A stretch of 64,000 nucleotides of DNA, from the NCBI GenBank assembly GCA_024803745.1, contig JANJXV010000196.1, forward strand, positions 818,501 to 882,500, read 5' to 3'. Below, piece after piece: positions 19,833-31,080 of the stretch (position 1 is its first letter; each line of letters opens with the position of its first letter). Under the pieces are notes generated by a model. That model ran no database searches and was not told the DNA's origin. It was given only the letters and a program-made list of their open reading frames with translations. The translations under genes and the position numbers were made by a program. The stretch is from Megascapheus bottae. Lineage: Eukaryota > Chordata > Mammalia > Rodentia > Geomyidae.

Positions 19833-21508
19833 ACCCAGAATTAGAAATTGGAATCATAGGTTACATAGAATCTTCAGAATTCTTGGTATATAAAATCAGT
19901 GTCCGGTCGCATCCAGGAGCTTTGACAACAGGCTGTATTCAATTGTCAGCAAGTGATTGACAGGTATTGATCACTCACAAGGACTCTTGCCTTTATCAGC
20001 CCCTACGCTTTCATTTTCCAAAGGGTCCCCATCATTAGCCAAGCAGAAACTGCAGGCACATCTGAATGGCCTTTTTCATTGGAGATTCCACATGCTGTGT
20101 TCTCCTCTGCCTTAAGGTCAATCCATCTCAGCCATTCTGGGCCAGCATTTCCCCTGTGCTGAGCAGTGCAGGGACACAGCACAGCCACTCTGAGAATTCT
20201 GTGTGAGGATGATGAGGACAGCGGACCACCAGTCCACATACTGAGTTGTCCTCATGGGACTCTGAGAGAATGTCCAGGCCAAGGCTGTGGAAGGGCTTCC
20301 GTGAGGTTCTCCAGAAGCTCTTCTATTGGAAAATACCTATTTTTAAGCACAGATGCCAAGTGTGCCAGCTTTTTCTGCTCCAATAACACTGTCCGATCCC
20401 AGCCTTAAGAGTCTTTCTCTCCTGTGCTGGGGGCCTGGGCTGGGACAGGGAGTTGGTACTTAAATTCAGAGTCAGCCCCTGAAGGTCCATTACTCAGGAT
20501 TCTGAGGGCCCTGGAAGAGTTGGAGGGGCTCTGGTCCTCTCAGGGAATTCTCTTCCTCAGCCATCAGAACAGACTCAGGGGTCAAGACTTGGCTGAAGGC
20601 TTCTGAAGGATTCCATTGGCAGTACAGAAGTTGCTCCTGAGAGGCCCAGGAAAGTTATGCAGTCTTGAAACAGCTGAAGACTCTGGACACTTCACCAAAT
20701 AAGGGCCAAGCCTTGTACATATATTTTCTGAAAGGATACTCTATGTGTCTGAGCTAGGACAGAGAGAAACTTACATTTCTAGTTTACATAGTGTCCTGTT
20801 TTAAAATGTATCAAGCACATATGTTAACAAGCTTTAAACCAAATTAATAAAAACGGAAGGACAATGAAAGAGAAAAGTTAATCTAAATTGCCTTGTGAAA
20901 GGTATTCAACCAGTTTTCCATATACTTGCCAAATCAAATTGGTTACATAATCACAAGTCTGTTTTTAACTGGAAAGAAATGTGGTATTTGGGCACCGAAT
21001 TACTTACTATGAAAACTGAAATGTGTTGTAAACTATGATTGATCTTACCGGAAGCAGCAGCCTGTGTTCCTTCTCTGTGAATTCTGTCTGGTCTCCTTCT
21101 TTTTCTGGTGTGTCGTGGGGTAAGGCAAAGACAGTGTTCTTCTACCCTGGTGTCCTAAAATGGCCCCAGTCACACCACTGCTGCTCTTCAGTGCCTCAAA
21201 AACACTAATCGAGCTGCTTACCAGACTCGCTCCTAACCCACCCTGTGCTCACCAGAGAAACCTAAGGAAGCACCTGCAGAATCTGCCAGGAGCTCCCAGG
21301 CAGCCCGCACCGCCTGGACTCGGCTGCCCCTGGCTGGTTCATGTCATGGGACTCCCGCTCATTGAGGAACTTACTGGGGACTTCCGTGTCGCCTGTCAGG
21401 CAGGCCAGCACCACCTTTTTGCATCACTCTTGCTTTATACTCAGGCCAGACCGAACTGCTACTCCTATTTGTTTCCCGACACAGCCCGGAGGCAGCTGGG
21501 CACCACGA
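19833..21508. other. Single-copy DNA, no gene recognised
   Basis: Mixed to AT-rich sequence (AT-rich at 20,690-21,050). A 148-codon + frame at 21,160-21,606 is not low-complexity, but it runs straight into a reverse-strand B1-like SINE at its C-terminus and matches no family I know. I treat it as chance. No other repeats were recognised. Confidence 0.45.
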
Positions 21509-21509
21509 G

Positions 21510-21640
21510 GCGAAGTCATTGGTTGAGACAGAGTCTTGCAGAATCTTTGCCCAGGCTGGCTTTGAATTCAGCCCCCATCTCTGCCTCCCCGTGGCTCGGG
21601 CTATAGGTGCGAGCCACTGTCCTTGGCTTATTACTTGACA
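21510..21640 (-). mobile_element. B1-like (7SL-derived) SINE
   Basis: The + strand reads TTGAGACAGAGTCTTGCAGAATC, GCCCAGGCTGGCTTTGAATTCAGC, CTCTGCCTCCCCGTGGCTCGGGCTATAGGTGCGAGCCACTG. This is the reverse complement of a B1/Alu-type monomer. It is moderately diverged and truncated. Confidence 0.8.
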
Positions 21641-22188
21641 GTTTTCCGATTGCGTGTCCTGATCTATGCAGTCATCTGCTGAGTGGGAAGGCCCTGGAGC
21701 TCTCTCTGGGATGTGGCTCTCCTCCCGCCTGGCTGTGGGGGCTCAGGCTCCTCCTGTGATGGCTATTTGTGGCCCCTTCACCCCCGGGGCAGCCCTCAGC
21801 CCCCCTTCCTCCCAGCGCCCCTCCCGCAGGCCATGTGGCCTAGCCCACTCCCTGCCCAGCCCCGGCCTCTCCTCCCAGAGGACCTGCAGCCGCAGCCCCA
21901 CCAGTCCTGGCTCTGGCCTGTATCTGCCCAGGGCTCCTGGGACCCCAGGCCGGTGCTCACCTCTGGGCCTCCATGCGAAATGTCACTACATCCATGAGCT
22001 CTGAGGAAGGATGTGGACACAGTTTACCACTTCCAGAAGCAGCTGCAGCCGCCAGACGCAGAACGGCCAGCTGACGCGGCTAGAGGGCAAAATGGTGCCA
22101 GAATGAGGTCCAGGTGGCAGAGAAGGAGGACAGCACAAGCCACCTCTCTTGAGGCCCTGCCTGAGGCCCCGTTTCACTCAGAAAGGCT
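21641..22188. other. GC-rich single-copy DNA flanking array C
   Basis: C-rich between 21,700 and 21,980. The overlapping frames of 104-112 codons are Pro/Ser-rich and have no known domain. A 138-codon frame at 22,013-22,429 runs into the array. No gene is supported. Confidence 0.45.
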
Positions 22189-22189
22189 G

Positions 22190-25100
22190 ATGGGTGTGGA
22201 GGGGAGTTCTCTTTGGAGGCAGGTGTGGGGGGTTCTCCTCAGAGGGAACTTCCAGAAGGCATGGGGGGGTTCTCCTCAGAGGGAACTTCTAGAAGGCGGA
22301 GGGGGTTCTCCTCACAGTGAACTTCCAGAAGGTTTGGGGGGGTTGTCCTCAGAGGGAACTTCTAGAAGGCGGAGGGGGTTCTCCTCAGAGGGAACTTCTA
22401 GAAGGCGGAGGGGGTTCTCCTCGGAGTGAACTTCTAGAAGGAGGAGGGGGTTCTCCTCACAGTGAACTTCTAGAAGGCGGAGGGGGTTCTCCTCGGAGTG
22501 AACTTCTAGAAGGTATGGAGGGGGTTCTCCTCAGAGTGAACTTCTAGAAGGTGGAGGGGGTTCTCCTCACAGTGAACTTCTAGAAGGTGGAGGGGGTTCT
22601 CCTCACAGTGAACTTCTAGAAGGAGGAGGGGGTTCTCCTCGGAGTGAACTTCTAGAAGGTGGAGGGGGTTCTCCTCACAGTGAACTTCTAGAAGACGCAG
22701 GGGGTTCTCCTCAGAGTGAACTTCTAGAAGGCGGAGGGGGTTCTCCTCACAGTGAACTTCTAGAAGGCGGAGGGGGTTCTCCTCGGAGTGAACTTCTAGA
22801 AGGTATGGAGGGGGTTCTCCTCAGAGTGAACTTCTAGAAGGTGGAGGGGGTTCTCCTCACAGTGAACTTCTAGAAGGTGGAGGGGGTTCTCCTCAGAGGG
22901 AACTTCTAGAAGGCGGAGGGGGTTCTCCTCGGAGTGAACTTCTAGAAGGTGGAGGGGGTTCTCCTCACAGTGAACTTCTAGAAGGTGGAGGGGGTTCTCC
23001 TCGGAGTGAACTTCTAGAAGGTATGGAGGGGGTTCTCCTCAGAGTGAACTTCTAGAAGGTGGAGGGGGTTCTCCTCACAGTGAACTTCTAGAAGGCGGAG
23101 GGGGTTCTCCTCAGAGTGAACTTCTAGAAGGTGGAGGGGGTTCTCCTCACAGTGAACTTCTAGAAGGTGGAGAGGGTTCTCCTCACAGTGAACTTCTAGA
23201 AGGAGGAGGGAGTTCTCCTCGGAGTGAACTTCTAGAAGGTGGAGGGGGTTCTCCTCAGAGTGAACTTCTAGAAGGAGGAGGGTGTTCTCCTCACAGTGAA
23301 CTTCTAGAAGGCGGAGGGGGTTCTCCTCGGAGTGAACTTCTAGAAGGTATGGAGGGGGTTCTCCTCAGAGTGAACTTCTAGAAGGTAGAGGGGGTTCTCC
23401 TCACAGTGAACTTCTAGAAGGCGGAGGGGGTTCTCCTCGGAGTGAACTTCTAGAAGGTGGAGGGGGTTCTCCTCACAGTGAACTTCTAGAAGGCGGAGGG
23501 GGTTCTCCTCGGAGTGAACTTCTAGAAGGTATGGAGGGGGTTCTCCTCACAGTGAACTTCTAGAAGGCGGAGGGGGTTCTCCTCGGAGTGAACTTCTAGA
23601 AGGTATGGAGGGGGTTCTCCTCGGAGTGAACTTCTAGAAGGTGGAGGGGGTTCTCCTCACAGTGAACTTCTAGAAGGTGGAGGGGGTTCTCCTCAGAGTG
23701 AACTTCTAGAAGGTGGAGGGGGTTCTCCTCACAGTGAACTTCTAGAAGGTGGAGGGGGTTCTCCTCAGAGTGAACTTCTAGAAGGTATGGAGGGGGTTCT
23801 CCTCAGAGTGAACTTCTAGAAGGTGGAGGGGGTTCTCCTCGGAGTGAACTTCTAGAAGGTGGAGGGGGTTCTCCTCGGAGTGAACTTCTAGAAGGTGGAG
23901 GGGGTTCTCCTCAGAGTGAACTTCTAGAAGGCGGAGGGGGTTCTCCTCAGAGTGAACTTCTAGAAGGTGGAGGGGGTTCTCCTCGGAGTGAACGTCTAGA
24001 AGGCGGAGGGGGTTCTCCTCAGAGTGAACTTCTAGAAGGCGGAGGGGGTTCTCCTCAGAGTGACCTTCTAGAAGGTGGAGGGGGTTCTCCTCAGAGTGAA
24101 CTTCTAGAAGGCGGAGGGGGTTCTCCTCAGAGTGAACTTCTAGAAGGTGGAGGGGGTGCTCCTCACAGTGAACTTCTAGAAGGTGGAGGGGGTTCTCCTC
24201 GGAGTGAACGTCTAGAAGGCGGAGGGGGTTCTCCTCAGAGTGAACTTCTAGAAGGCGGAGGGGGTTCTCCTCAGAGTGAACTTCTAGAAGGTGGAGGGGG
24301 TTCTCCTCACAGTGAACTTCTAGAAGGCGGAGGGGGTTCTCCTCGGAGTGAACGTCTAGAAGGTGGAGGGGGTTCTCCTCACAGTGAACTTCTAGAAGGT
24401 GGAGGGGGTTCTCCTCGGAGTGAACTTCTAGAAGGCGGAGGGGGTTCTCCTCAGAGTGAACTTCTAGAAGGAGGAGGGGGTTCTCCTCACAGTGAAGTTC
24501 TAGAAGGCGGAGGGGGTTCTCCTCACAGTGAACTTCTAGAAGGTGGAGGGGGTTCTCCTCAGAGTGAACTTCTAGAAGGTGGAGGGGGTTCTCCTCAGGG
24601 TGAACTTCTAGAAGGTGGAGGGGGTTCTCCTCGGAGTGAACTTCTAGAAGGCAGAGGGGGTTCTCCTCACAGTGAACTTCTAGAAGGCGGAGGGGGTTCT
24701 CCTCGGAGTGAACTTCTAGAAGGTGCAGGGGGTTCTCCTCAGAGTGAACTTCTAGAAGGTGGAGGGGGTTCTCCTCACAGTGAACTTCTAGAAGGCGGAG
24801 GGGGTTCTCCTCAGAGTGAACTTCTAGAAGGCGGAGGGGGTTCTCCTCAGAGTGACCTTCTAGAAGGCGGAGGGGGTTCTCCTCAGAGTGACCTTCTAGA
24901 AGGTGGAGGGGGTTCTCCTCAGAGTGAACTTCTAGAAGGTGGAGGGGGTGCTCCTCACAGTGAACTTCTAGAAGGTGGATGGGGTTCTCCTCACAGTGAA
25001 CTTCTAGAAGGCGGAGGGGGTTCTCCTCGGAGTGAACTTCTAGAAGGTGGAGGGGGTTCTCCTCGGAGTGAACTTCTAGAAGGTGGAGGGGGTTCTCCTC

Positions 25101-27650
25101 GCAGTGAACTTCTAGAAGGCGGAGGGGGTTCTCCTCGGAGTGAACGTCTAGAAGGTGGAGGGGGTTCTCCTCAGGGTGAACTTCTAGAAGGTGGAGGGGG
25201 TTCTCCTCGGAGTGAACTTCTAGAAGGCGGAGGGTGTTCTCCTCACAGTGAACTTCTAGAAGGCGGAGGGGGTTCTCCTCACAGTGAACTTCTAGAAGGC
25301 GGAGGGGGTTCTCCTCGGAGTGAACTTCTAGAAGGTGGAGGGGGTTCTCCTCGGAGTGAACTTCTAGAAGGTGGAGGGGGTTCTCCTCGGAGTGAACTTC
25401 TAGAAGGCGGAGGGGGTTCTCCTCGCAGTGAACTTCTAGAAGGCGGAGGGGGTTCTCCTCGGAGTGAACGTCTAGAAGGTGGAGGGGGTTCTCCTCAGGG
25501 TGAACTTCTAGAAGGCGGAGGGGGTTCTCCTTGGAGTGAACGTCTAGAAGGCGGAGGGGGTTTTCCTCACAGTGAACTTCTAGAAGGCGGAGGGGGTTCT
25601 CCTCACAGTGAACTTCTAGAAGGCGGAGGGGGTTCTCCTCACAGTGAACTTCTAGAAGGTCAAGGGGGTTCTCCTCACAGTGAACTTCTAGAAGGGGGAG
25701 GGGGTTCTCCTCACAGTGAACTTCTAGAAGGTGGAGGGGTTTCTCCTCAGAGTGAACTTCTAGAAGGTGGAGGGGGTTCTCCTCAGAGTGAACTTCTAGA
25801 AGGTGGAGGGGGTTCTCCTCACAGTGAACTTCTAGAAGGCGGAGGGGGTTCTCCTCACAGTGAACTTCTAGAAGGCGGAGGGGGTTCTCCTCACAGTGAA
25901 CTTCTAGAAGGCGGAGGGGGTTCTCCTCACAGTGAACTTCTAGAAGGTGGAGGGGGTTCTCCTCGGAGTGAACTTCTAGAAGGCGGAGGGGGTTCTCCTC
26001 AGAGTGAACTTCTAGAAGGCGGAGGGGGTGCTCCTCGGAGTGAACGTCTAGAAGGCGGAGGGGGTTCTCCTCCGAGGGAACTTCTAGAAGGTGGAGGGGG
26101 TTCTCCTCACAGTGAACTTCTAGAAGGTGGAGGGTGTTCTCCTTGGAGTGAACTTCTAGAAGGCGGAGGGGGTGCTCCTCGGAGTGAACTTCTAGAAGGC
26201 TGAGGGGGTTCTCCTCACAGTGAACTTCTAGAAGGCGGAGGGGGTTCTCCTCGGAGTGAACTTCTAGAAGGTGGAGGGGGTTCTCCTCACAGTGAACGTC
26301 TAGAAGGTGGAGGGTGTTCTCCTTGGAGTGAACTTCTAGAAGGCGGAGGGGGTGCTCCTCACAGTGAACTTCTAGAAGGCGGAGGGGGTTCTCCTCACAG
26401 TGAACTTCTAGAAGGCGGAGGGGGTTCTCCTCGGAGTGAACTTCTAGAAGGTGGAGGGGGTTCTCCTCGGAGTGAACTTCTAGAAGGTGGAGGGGGTTCT
26501 CCTCGCAGTGAACTTCTAGAAGGTGGAGGGGGTTCTCCTCGGAGTGAACTTCTAGAAGGTGGAGGGGGTTCTCCTCACAGTGAACTTCTAGAAGGTGGAG
26601 GGGGTTCTCCTCAGAGTGAACTTCTAGAAGGTGGAGGGGGTTCTCCTCCGAGGGAACTTCTAGAAGGTGGAGGGGGTTTTCCTCAGAGTGAACTTCTAGA
26701 AGGTGGAGGGGGTTCTCCTCGGAGTGAACTTCTAGAAGGCGGAGGGTGTTCTCCTCACAGTGAACTTCTAGAAGGTGGAGGGGGTTCTCCTCAGAGTGAA
26801 CTTCTAGAAGGTGGAGGGGGTTCTCCTCGGAGTGAACGTCTAGAAGGTCAAGGGGGTTCTCCTCACAGTGAACTTCTAGAAGGTGGAGGGGGTTCTCCTC
26901 ACAGTGAACTTCTAGAAGGCGGAGGGGGTTCTCCTCGGAGTGAACTTCTAGAAGGCGGAGGGGGTTCTCCTCGGAGTGAACTTCTAGAAGGCGGAGGGGG
27001 TTCTCCTCGGAGTGAACTTCTAGAAGGCGGAGGGGGTTCTCCTCAGAGTGAACTTCTAGAAGGCGGAGGGTGTTCTCCTCGGAGTGAACGTCTAGAAGGC
27101 GGATGGGGTTCTCCTCGGAGTGAACTTCTAGAAGGCGGAGGGGGTTCTCCTCGGAGTGAACGTCTAGAAGGCGGATGGGGTTCTCCTCGGAGTGAACTTC
27201 TAGAAGACGGAGGGGGTTCTCCTCGGAGTGAACTTCTAGAAGGCAGAGGGGGTTCTCCTCGGAGTGAACGTCTAGAAGGTGGAGGGGGTTCTCCTCACAG
27301 TGAACTTCTAGAAGGCGGAGGGTGTTCTCCTCGGAGTGAACTTCTAGAAGGTGGAGGGGGTTCTCCTCGGAGTGAACTTCTAGAAGGTGGAGGGGGTTCT
27401 CCTCGGAGTGAACTTCTAGAAGGTGGAGGTTGTTCTCCTCGGAGTGAACTTCTAGAAGGTGGAGGGGGTTCTCCTCGGAGTGAACTTCTAGAAGGTGGAG
27501 GGGGTGCTCCTCGGAGTGAACTTCTAGAAGTTGGAGGGGTTCTCCTCACAGTGAACTTCTAGAATGTGGGGAAGGGGGTTCTCCTCGGTGTGAACTTCCG
27601 GGAGGCAGTGGGGGGTCCCCTTGGAGGGAACACCCGGGAGGCAGGTTGTG
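22190..27650. repeat. Minisatellite array C, 36-bp unit, about 147-150 copies
   Basis: A representative unit is 22,741-22,776: TTCTCCTCACAGTGAACTTC followed by TAGAAGGCGGAGGGGG. From the first clean CTTCTAGAAG (22,286) to the last (27,556) is 5,270 bp, which equals 146 x 36 plus 7 x 2 extra bases. The seven 38-bp units (GGTATGGAGG in place of GGTGGAGG) are all left of 23,790. Two or three degenerate units lie at each edge, for example CTTCCAGAAGG at the left and CTTCCGGGAGG and CACCCGGGAGG at the right. Substitution hotspots are CACAGTG/CGGAGTG/CAGAGTG, GGCGG/GGTGG and AACTTC/AACGTC. Nearly every unit has the palindrome CTTCTAGAAG. Any open frames follow from the period being divisible by 3, and I see no coding evidence. 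Confidence 0.97.
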
Positions 27651-28186
27651 GGGTGTTTCAAGGCAGTAGATATATACAATTGCCCTTGGAGGACAACACC
27701 AGCCTCGGCAAAGCACTTGAGCTGTGCCTGCCCCAGGGCACAGCTCTGGAAGTTCTAGATGGTTTCCGGTGAGCAAGTTATCTGAGGTCCAGGCTCTGGG
27801 CTCGACTCCCCAAGACTCACCCTCACCCTCGTGGGGAAGCTGCAAATGGCACACAGATGCTTAAACCAGGGGCACTAAAGAAAGTTCTAGAACAAGATTG
27901 TTGGCCCTTCCAGCAGCCAAGGCCCTTGTTCATTGTGTCTGCTCCGTCCTCTAGTGGTCACAGCGAGGGCAGGACGGCATAAGAGCCCCATACTGGGCCT
28001 CCAGCTGCCGGGCTGCCTGGGTGCCTGCAAGGAGTTCTCTTGTGACCCCTGGAGGCGCGAAGGAGACCCGAGGCAGGCGGAGGGATCCCTGGGCCCTGCA
28101 AGGTGAGACTCCTTCTCTTCCCGGTTCAGAGGTCGCCTGAAGTGTAGCTGAGCAGGGATGAGTGTCGGCATCAGATGACTGAAGCC

Positions 28187-28187
<1 letters not shown>
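27651..28187. other. GC-rich single-copy DNA, no gene recognised
   Basis: Transition from array C into ordinary sequence. No repeat, exon or RNA gene recognised. Confidence 0.45.

Positions 28188-28189
<2 letters not shown>

Positions 28190-28247
<58 letters not shown>
28190..28247. repeat. (TG)n microsatellite
   Basis: About 28 uninterrupted TG dinucleotides followed by GCATTCACATGTG. It produces the Cys/Val and His/Thr frames on the two strands. It is likely length-polymorphic. Confidence 0.97.
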
Positions 28248-29545
28248 ATTCACATGTGTATACATGAACACAATCACCTTGGGTCAGACGATAGCCTGCT
28301 CTGTGGAGGCACAGCCAGGTGTGTGCCTGGGGGCTGCTCCTGCTCACCCAGTCCCAGAGCGAAGCACAAACCTCACCTGGTGTCACGGGAAGTGAGCCTG
28401 GGAGACAGATTGGGATCGCAGCCCTGCATCCTGGCACCTGTCCCCACAAGGTCACGTGGCACCCCCTCTGCCTGCCTTTCCAGACCTCAGATGCTCCTGC
28501 ACACCCACACACCCTGGCACGCAGGCCCTGCCCGCCCCTGGGGCCTGGCTGACCCTACTTCCTAAGTTTCACCCTGAAATTGCCATGCTCCCCTGGCCCA
28601 TCTGTGCAGGCCATCTCCACGGTCAGGCCCGGGCTCAAGATTTTAAAAAGGAAAATGAATTCTGGATTGAGATGTCTCCTCTGTGATATGAACACAGTTG
28701 GACAATGGGAGTTTTAATATATGCCCGGAAGGAAGGACACACCTAGACAGGCGTGTGCTGGCTCTCAGGACCCTGGGGTCCCTGCGAGCCTGGCAGTGTC
28801 TGGCGCCAGGCGAGGTGTGCATCCTCCAGGTGGGAGTCTGGCCCTAATTCCATGGTGCTTGGCAAGAGCGGAAAGTTTTTGAGCCCAAAGGAACATCTCC
28901 CTCCCTGTCTTGTTTTGATGCTGGGGAGGGGAAGGAGTTCTGGGCTGTGAATCCCCGGCTCAGGCAACAGCTGTCCCTACTTCCTGGTAAAAAGCTACAA
29001 ATTACTCCCCAGTGGGAGGTGCAGGCCAGCTGTGCAGCCTTGCGGTCCAAAGCCTGGAAGCCTCAAGCGGGGCACCAGGGGGCGGAGGCCTGTCCCCAGG
29101 CCCGGAGGTGACTCGGAACAACAGGCCAGAGGGCTGCTGTCCTGTCCTGAGGAGTCTCACCAGCTGACCACCGGTGATAGGGACCTGTGGGCCTGCATGT
29201 GGAGCCTGCCCTCAACGTGCCTGAACTCTGGAAGGTTCTTTCTTTGGCCCATGGAGACAGCTGCTTCCCTATCCCCTGGGTCAAAGCTTTCACCCCACTG
29301 CCCCTGACCTGCCTGTCACTTAGAAAGTTGTCCTGCTGGGAGGGTTTGGCACAGATGCCTACAGGGTCTCCATGCAGCCTGAATCACTGGAGCCACTGGG
29401 TCACAGCTGAGCCCTGCAGGGAGAGCAGGGCCAGCGGGGGGCTGGAGGGTGGGGGGGATACAGATGGCCTGGTCCCCTCACAGAGTGGAAGGTGAGGAAG
29501 GTCCCACTCTCCCACAGGAACTTGCCAAAGGGCTGGGGTGTGAGG
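28248..29545. other. GC-rich single-copy DNA, no gene recognised
   Basis: GC-rich sequence with many short overlapping frames (up to 123 codons, the longest beginning in the TG run). No known domain or confident interspersed repeat. Confidence 0.45.
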
Positions 29546-29548
29546 ACA

Positions 29549-29612
29549 TGTGTGTGCGTGCGTGTGTGCGTGCGTGCGTGTGTGTGCATGCGTGTGTGCG
29601 TGCGCATGTGTG
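29549..29612. repeat. (TG/CG)n purine-pyrimidine alternating repeat
   Basis: A run of alternating TG, CG and CA steps, for example 'gtgcgtgcgtgtgtgcgtgc'. It is rich in CpG steps and is a strong candidate for left-handed (Z) DNA, a property known for alternating CG/TG tracts. Confidence 0.9.
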
Positions 29613-30699
29613 GGGGGAAGGTAGGAAACACTAGAGAACATCCCTGCACTGTGTGGAGGCTATTCCAATTCATTTGTGTGGCCGGACACAAACCCCGGGC
29701 CAACTACAACTTACCAGGTGGGATTCCTGGCCTTCCCCCGGCCTGCCTGACAGGGGAGCAATGGCCTCTGCAGGGCACGGGGGCCATGGAGCCCTCATCT
29801 GCGGGTGGACGACTCAGGAGCCCTGGCAAAGAGGTGCCATTCAGAACAGGTGCAGGGGTCCCTGGCCAGGGGGCCTCCAGCCCTCACCAGAGAGCTGGAG
29901 CCCAGCTCCGCCTCCAGCAAGACAAAAGGCCAAAAGTGGTCTGGGAGGAGAGGAAGGGAGAAGACCTAGAAAGGAGGAAGACAAGGGACAAGAGAGACTC
30001 TGACTCGTGGAAGCTCCTCCCTCCACGAGGGAAGGACGGCAGGAGGCCTCATTAGCTAATGGACCCACCCGCAACCTAATGCAGTTCCAGGATCTGACAG
30101 CAGTTCTGTGCCTCAAATACAAATCAGCCGTGAAAGTCACCGATGACAGAGCCCCACTCACCACGGGCACCACACGTCCCGAAGGCCAGCTCGGCACAGC
30201 CGGGGGACACACTGGACAGGAAGTGATGCGTGTGCCTGGGCCACGTGACACCCAGTGGATCAGCCACGTGGGACCCAGGCCCGGACTGCACGTTCCCTCC
30301 TGTCCCTGCCCCTCCCCAGGTGACCTGCCCCATCCGGGACGACTCATCCCACCCCTTGATGTCGCCTTTCCACTCAAGGAACTGGGGCCTTGGCCTCACC
30401 CCAAACACACACAGGTGAGCTACAGCCGTGTAGTTGACGTCGGGAGGCACGTTCCATAAAGCAGCACAGACCAGACGTCTCCCCTCCCGTCTCCTGCGGG
30501 GCCCTCCAGAGCTCCAGTGTCCAGGAGGTGTTTGGAGCACAACGAGCTGCCCAGGCAGTTGCGCCTCTGAGGCTCCTCAGCCTTTCCCGGAGTCTGCAAG
30601 GTGCTCTGGAGGGGGCCCCACTCTTCCCCTGCCTGGGGGAGGTGTGATTCTTAGGTGTGGCTGACCGCCACACCCCTCTAGGCAGTTATCACAGCACAC
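29613..30699. other. GC-rich single-copy DNA, no gene recognised
   Basis: The longest frames are 187 codons (+, 29,492-30,055, beginning upstream in the TG/CG repeat) and 178 codons (-, 29,841-30,377). They overlap each other and have no recognisable domain. A purine-rich patch is at 29,925-30,005. No gene is supported. Confidence 0.45.
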
Positions 30700-30860
30700 T
30701 TGGGGCACACATGTGGGCCTCTAGTGGGGGTAACACGCACTATCAGTGCCTGGGGGAGGGAAGTTCTGTGGTCACCGCACACTCAGGGCACACTCGTGTC
30801 CTGTGGGAAGGGCACACGCCCCATCAGTGCCTGGGCACGTTACTTCTCACAGGTGAGAGG
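30690..30860. repeat. Two-copy degenerate 81-bp tandem duplication
   Basis: ATCAGTGCCTGGG occurs at 30,742 and 30,823, 81 bp apart. It is preceded in both cases by GCACACT, GGGCACAC and a GGGTAACACGCAC/GGGCACACGCCCC block. This is an old, diverged tandem duplication. Confidence 0.7.
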
Positions 30861-30995
30861 TCGGGTGGTTGTTTTCCCTGGAGAATCACCAGCTGTAGAG
30901 CCTGCTGGTGGCAGGACCATTATCATTTTTAAAGAGAGAGGAGGTCGAGGAGAAAAACAGAAACCAAACCAAACTCACAGGGGAAACAACAGCCA

Positions 30996-31080
30996 CTGGC
31001 TGGCAGCGTGACCCAGGGCCCCGGGCCGAGCGCTGGCTGGCAGCGTGATCCAGGGCCCCAGGCCAAGCGCTGGCTGGGCC
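30996..31080. repeat. 37-bp tandem duplication (about 2.2 copies)
   Basis: CTGGCTGGCAGCGTGA starts at 30,996 and again at 31,033, and CTGGCTGG a third time at 31,070, always 37 bp apart. The two full copies differ at a few positions, for example GACCCAGG versus GATCCAGG. It is a small nascent minisatellite. Confidence 0.85.

Noticed and set aside
21160..21606. 148-codon frame as a small gene
   Set aside because: Its C-terminal part is a reverse-strand B1-like SINE and the rest matches nothing I recognise.
22190..27650. Coding exon with a 12-residue repeat (array C)
   Set aside because: Seven 38-bp units and edge units break the frame, one register has TAG in CTTCTAGAA, and no start or splice context exists. 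Low-complexity period-3 artefact.
22190..27650. PRDM9-type recombination hotspot motif in the C-rich strand of array C
   Set aside because: The CCNCCNT-type resemblance is generic for C-rich DNA, and the PRDM9 specificity of this species is unknown.
29492..30377. Overlapping 187-codon (+) and 178-codon (-) frames as genes
   Set aside because: They overlap on opposite strands in GC-rich DNA, where long chance frames are common. The + frame starts in a TG/CG simple repeat.
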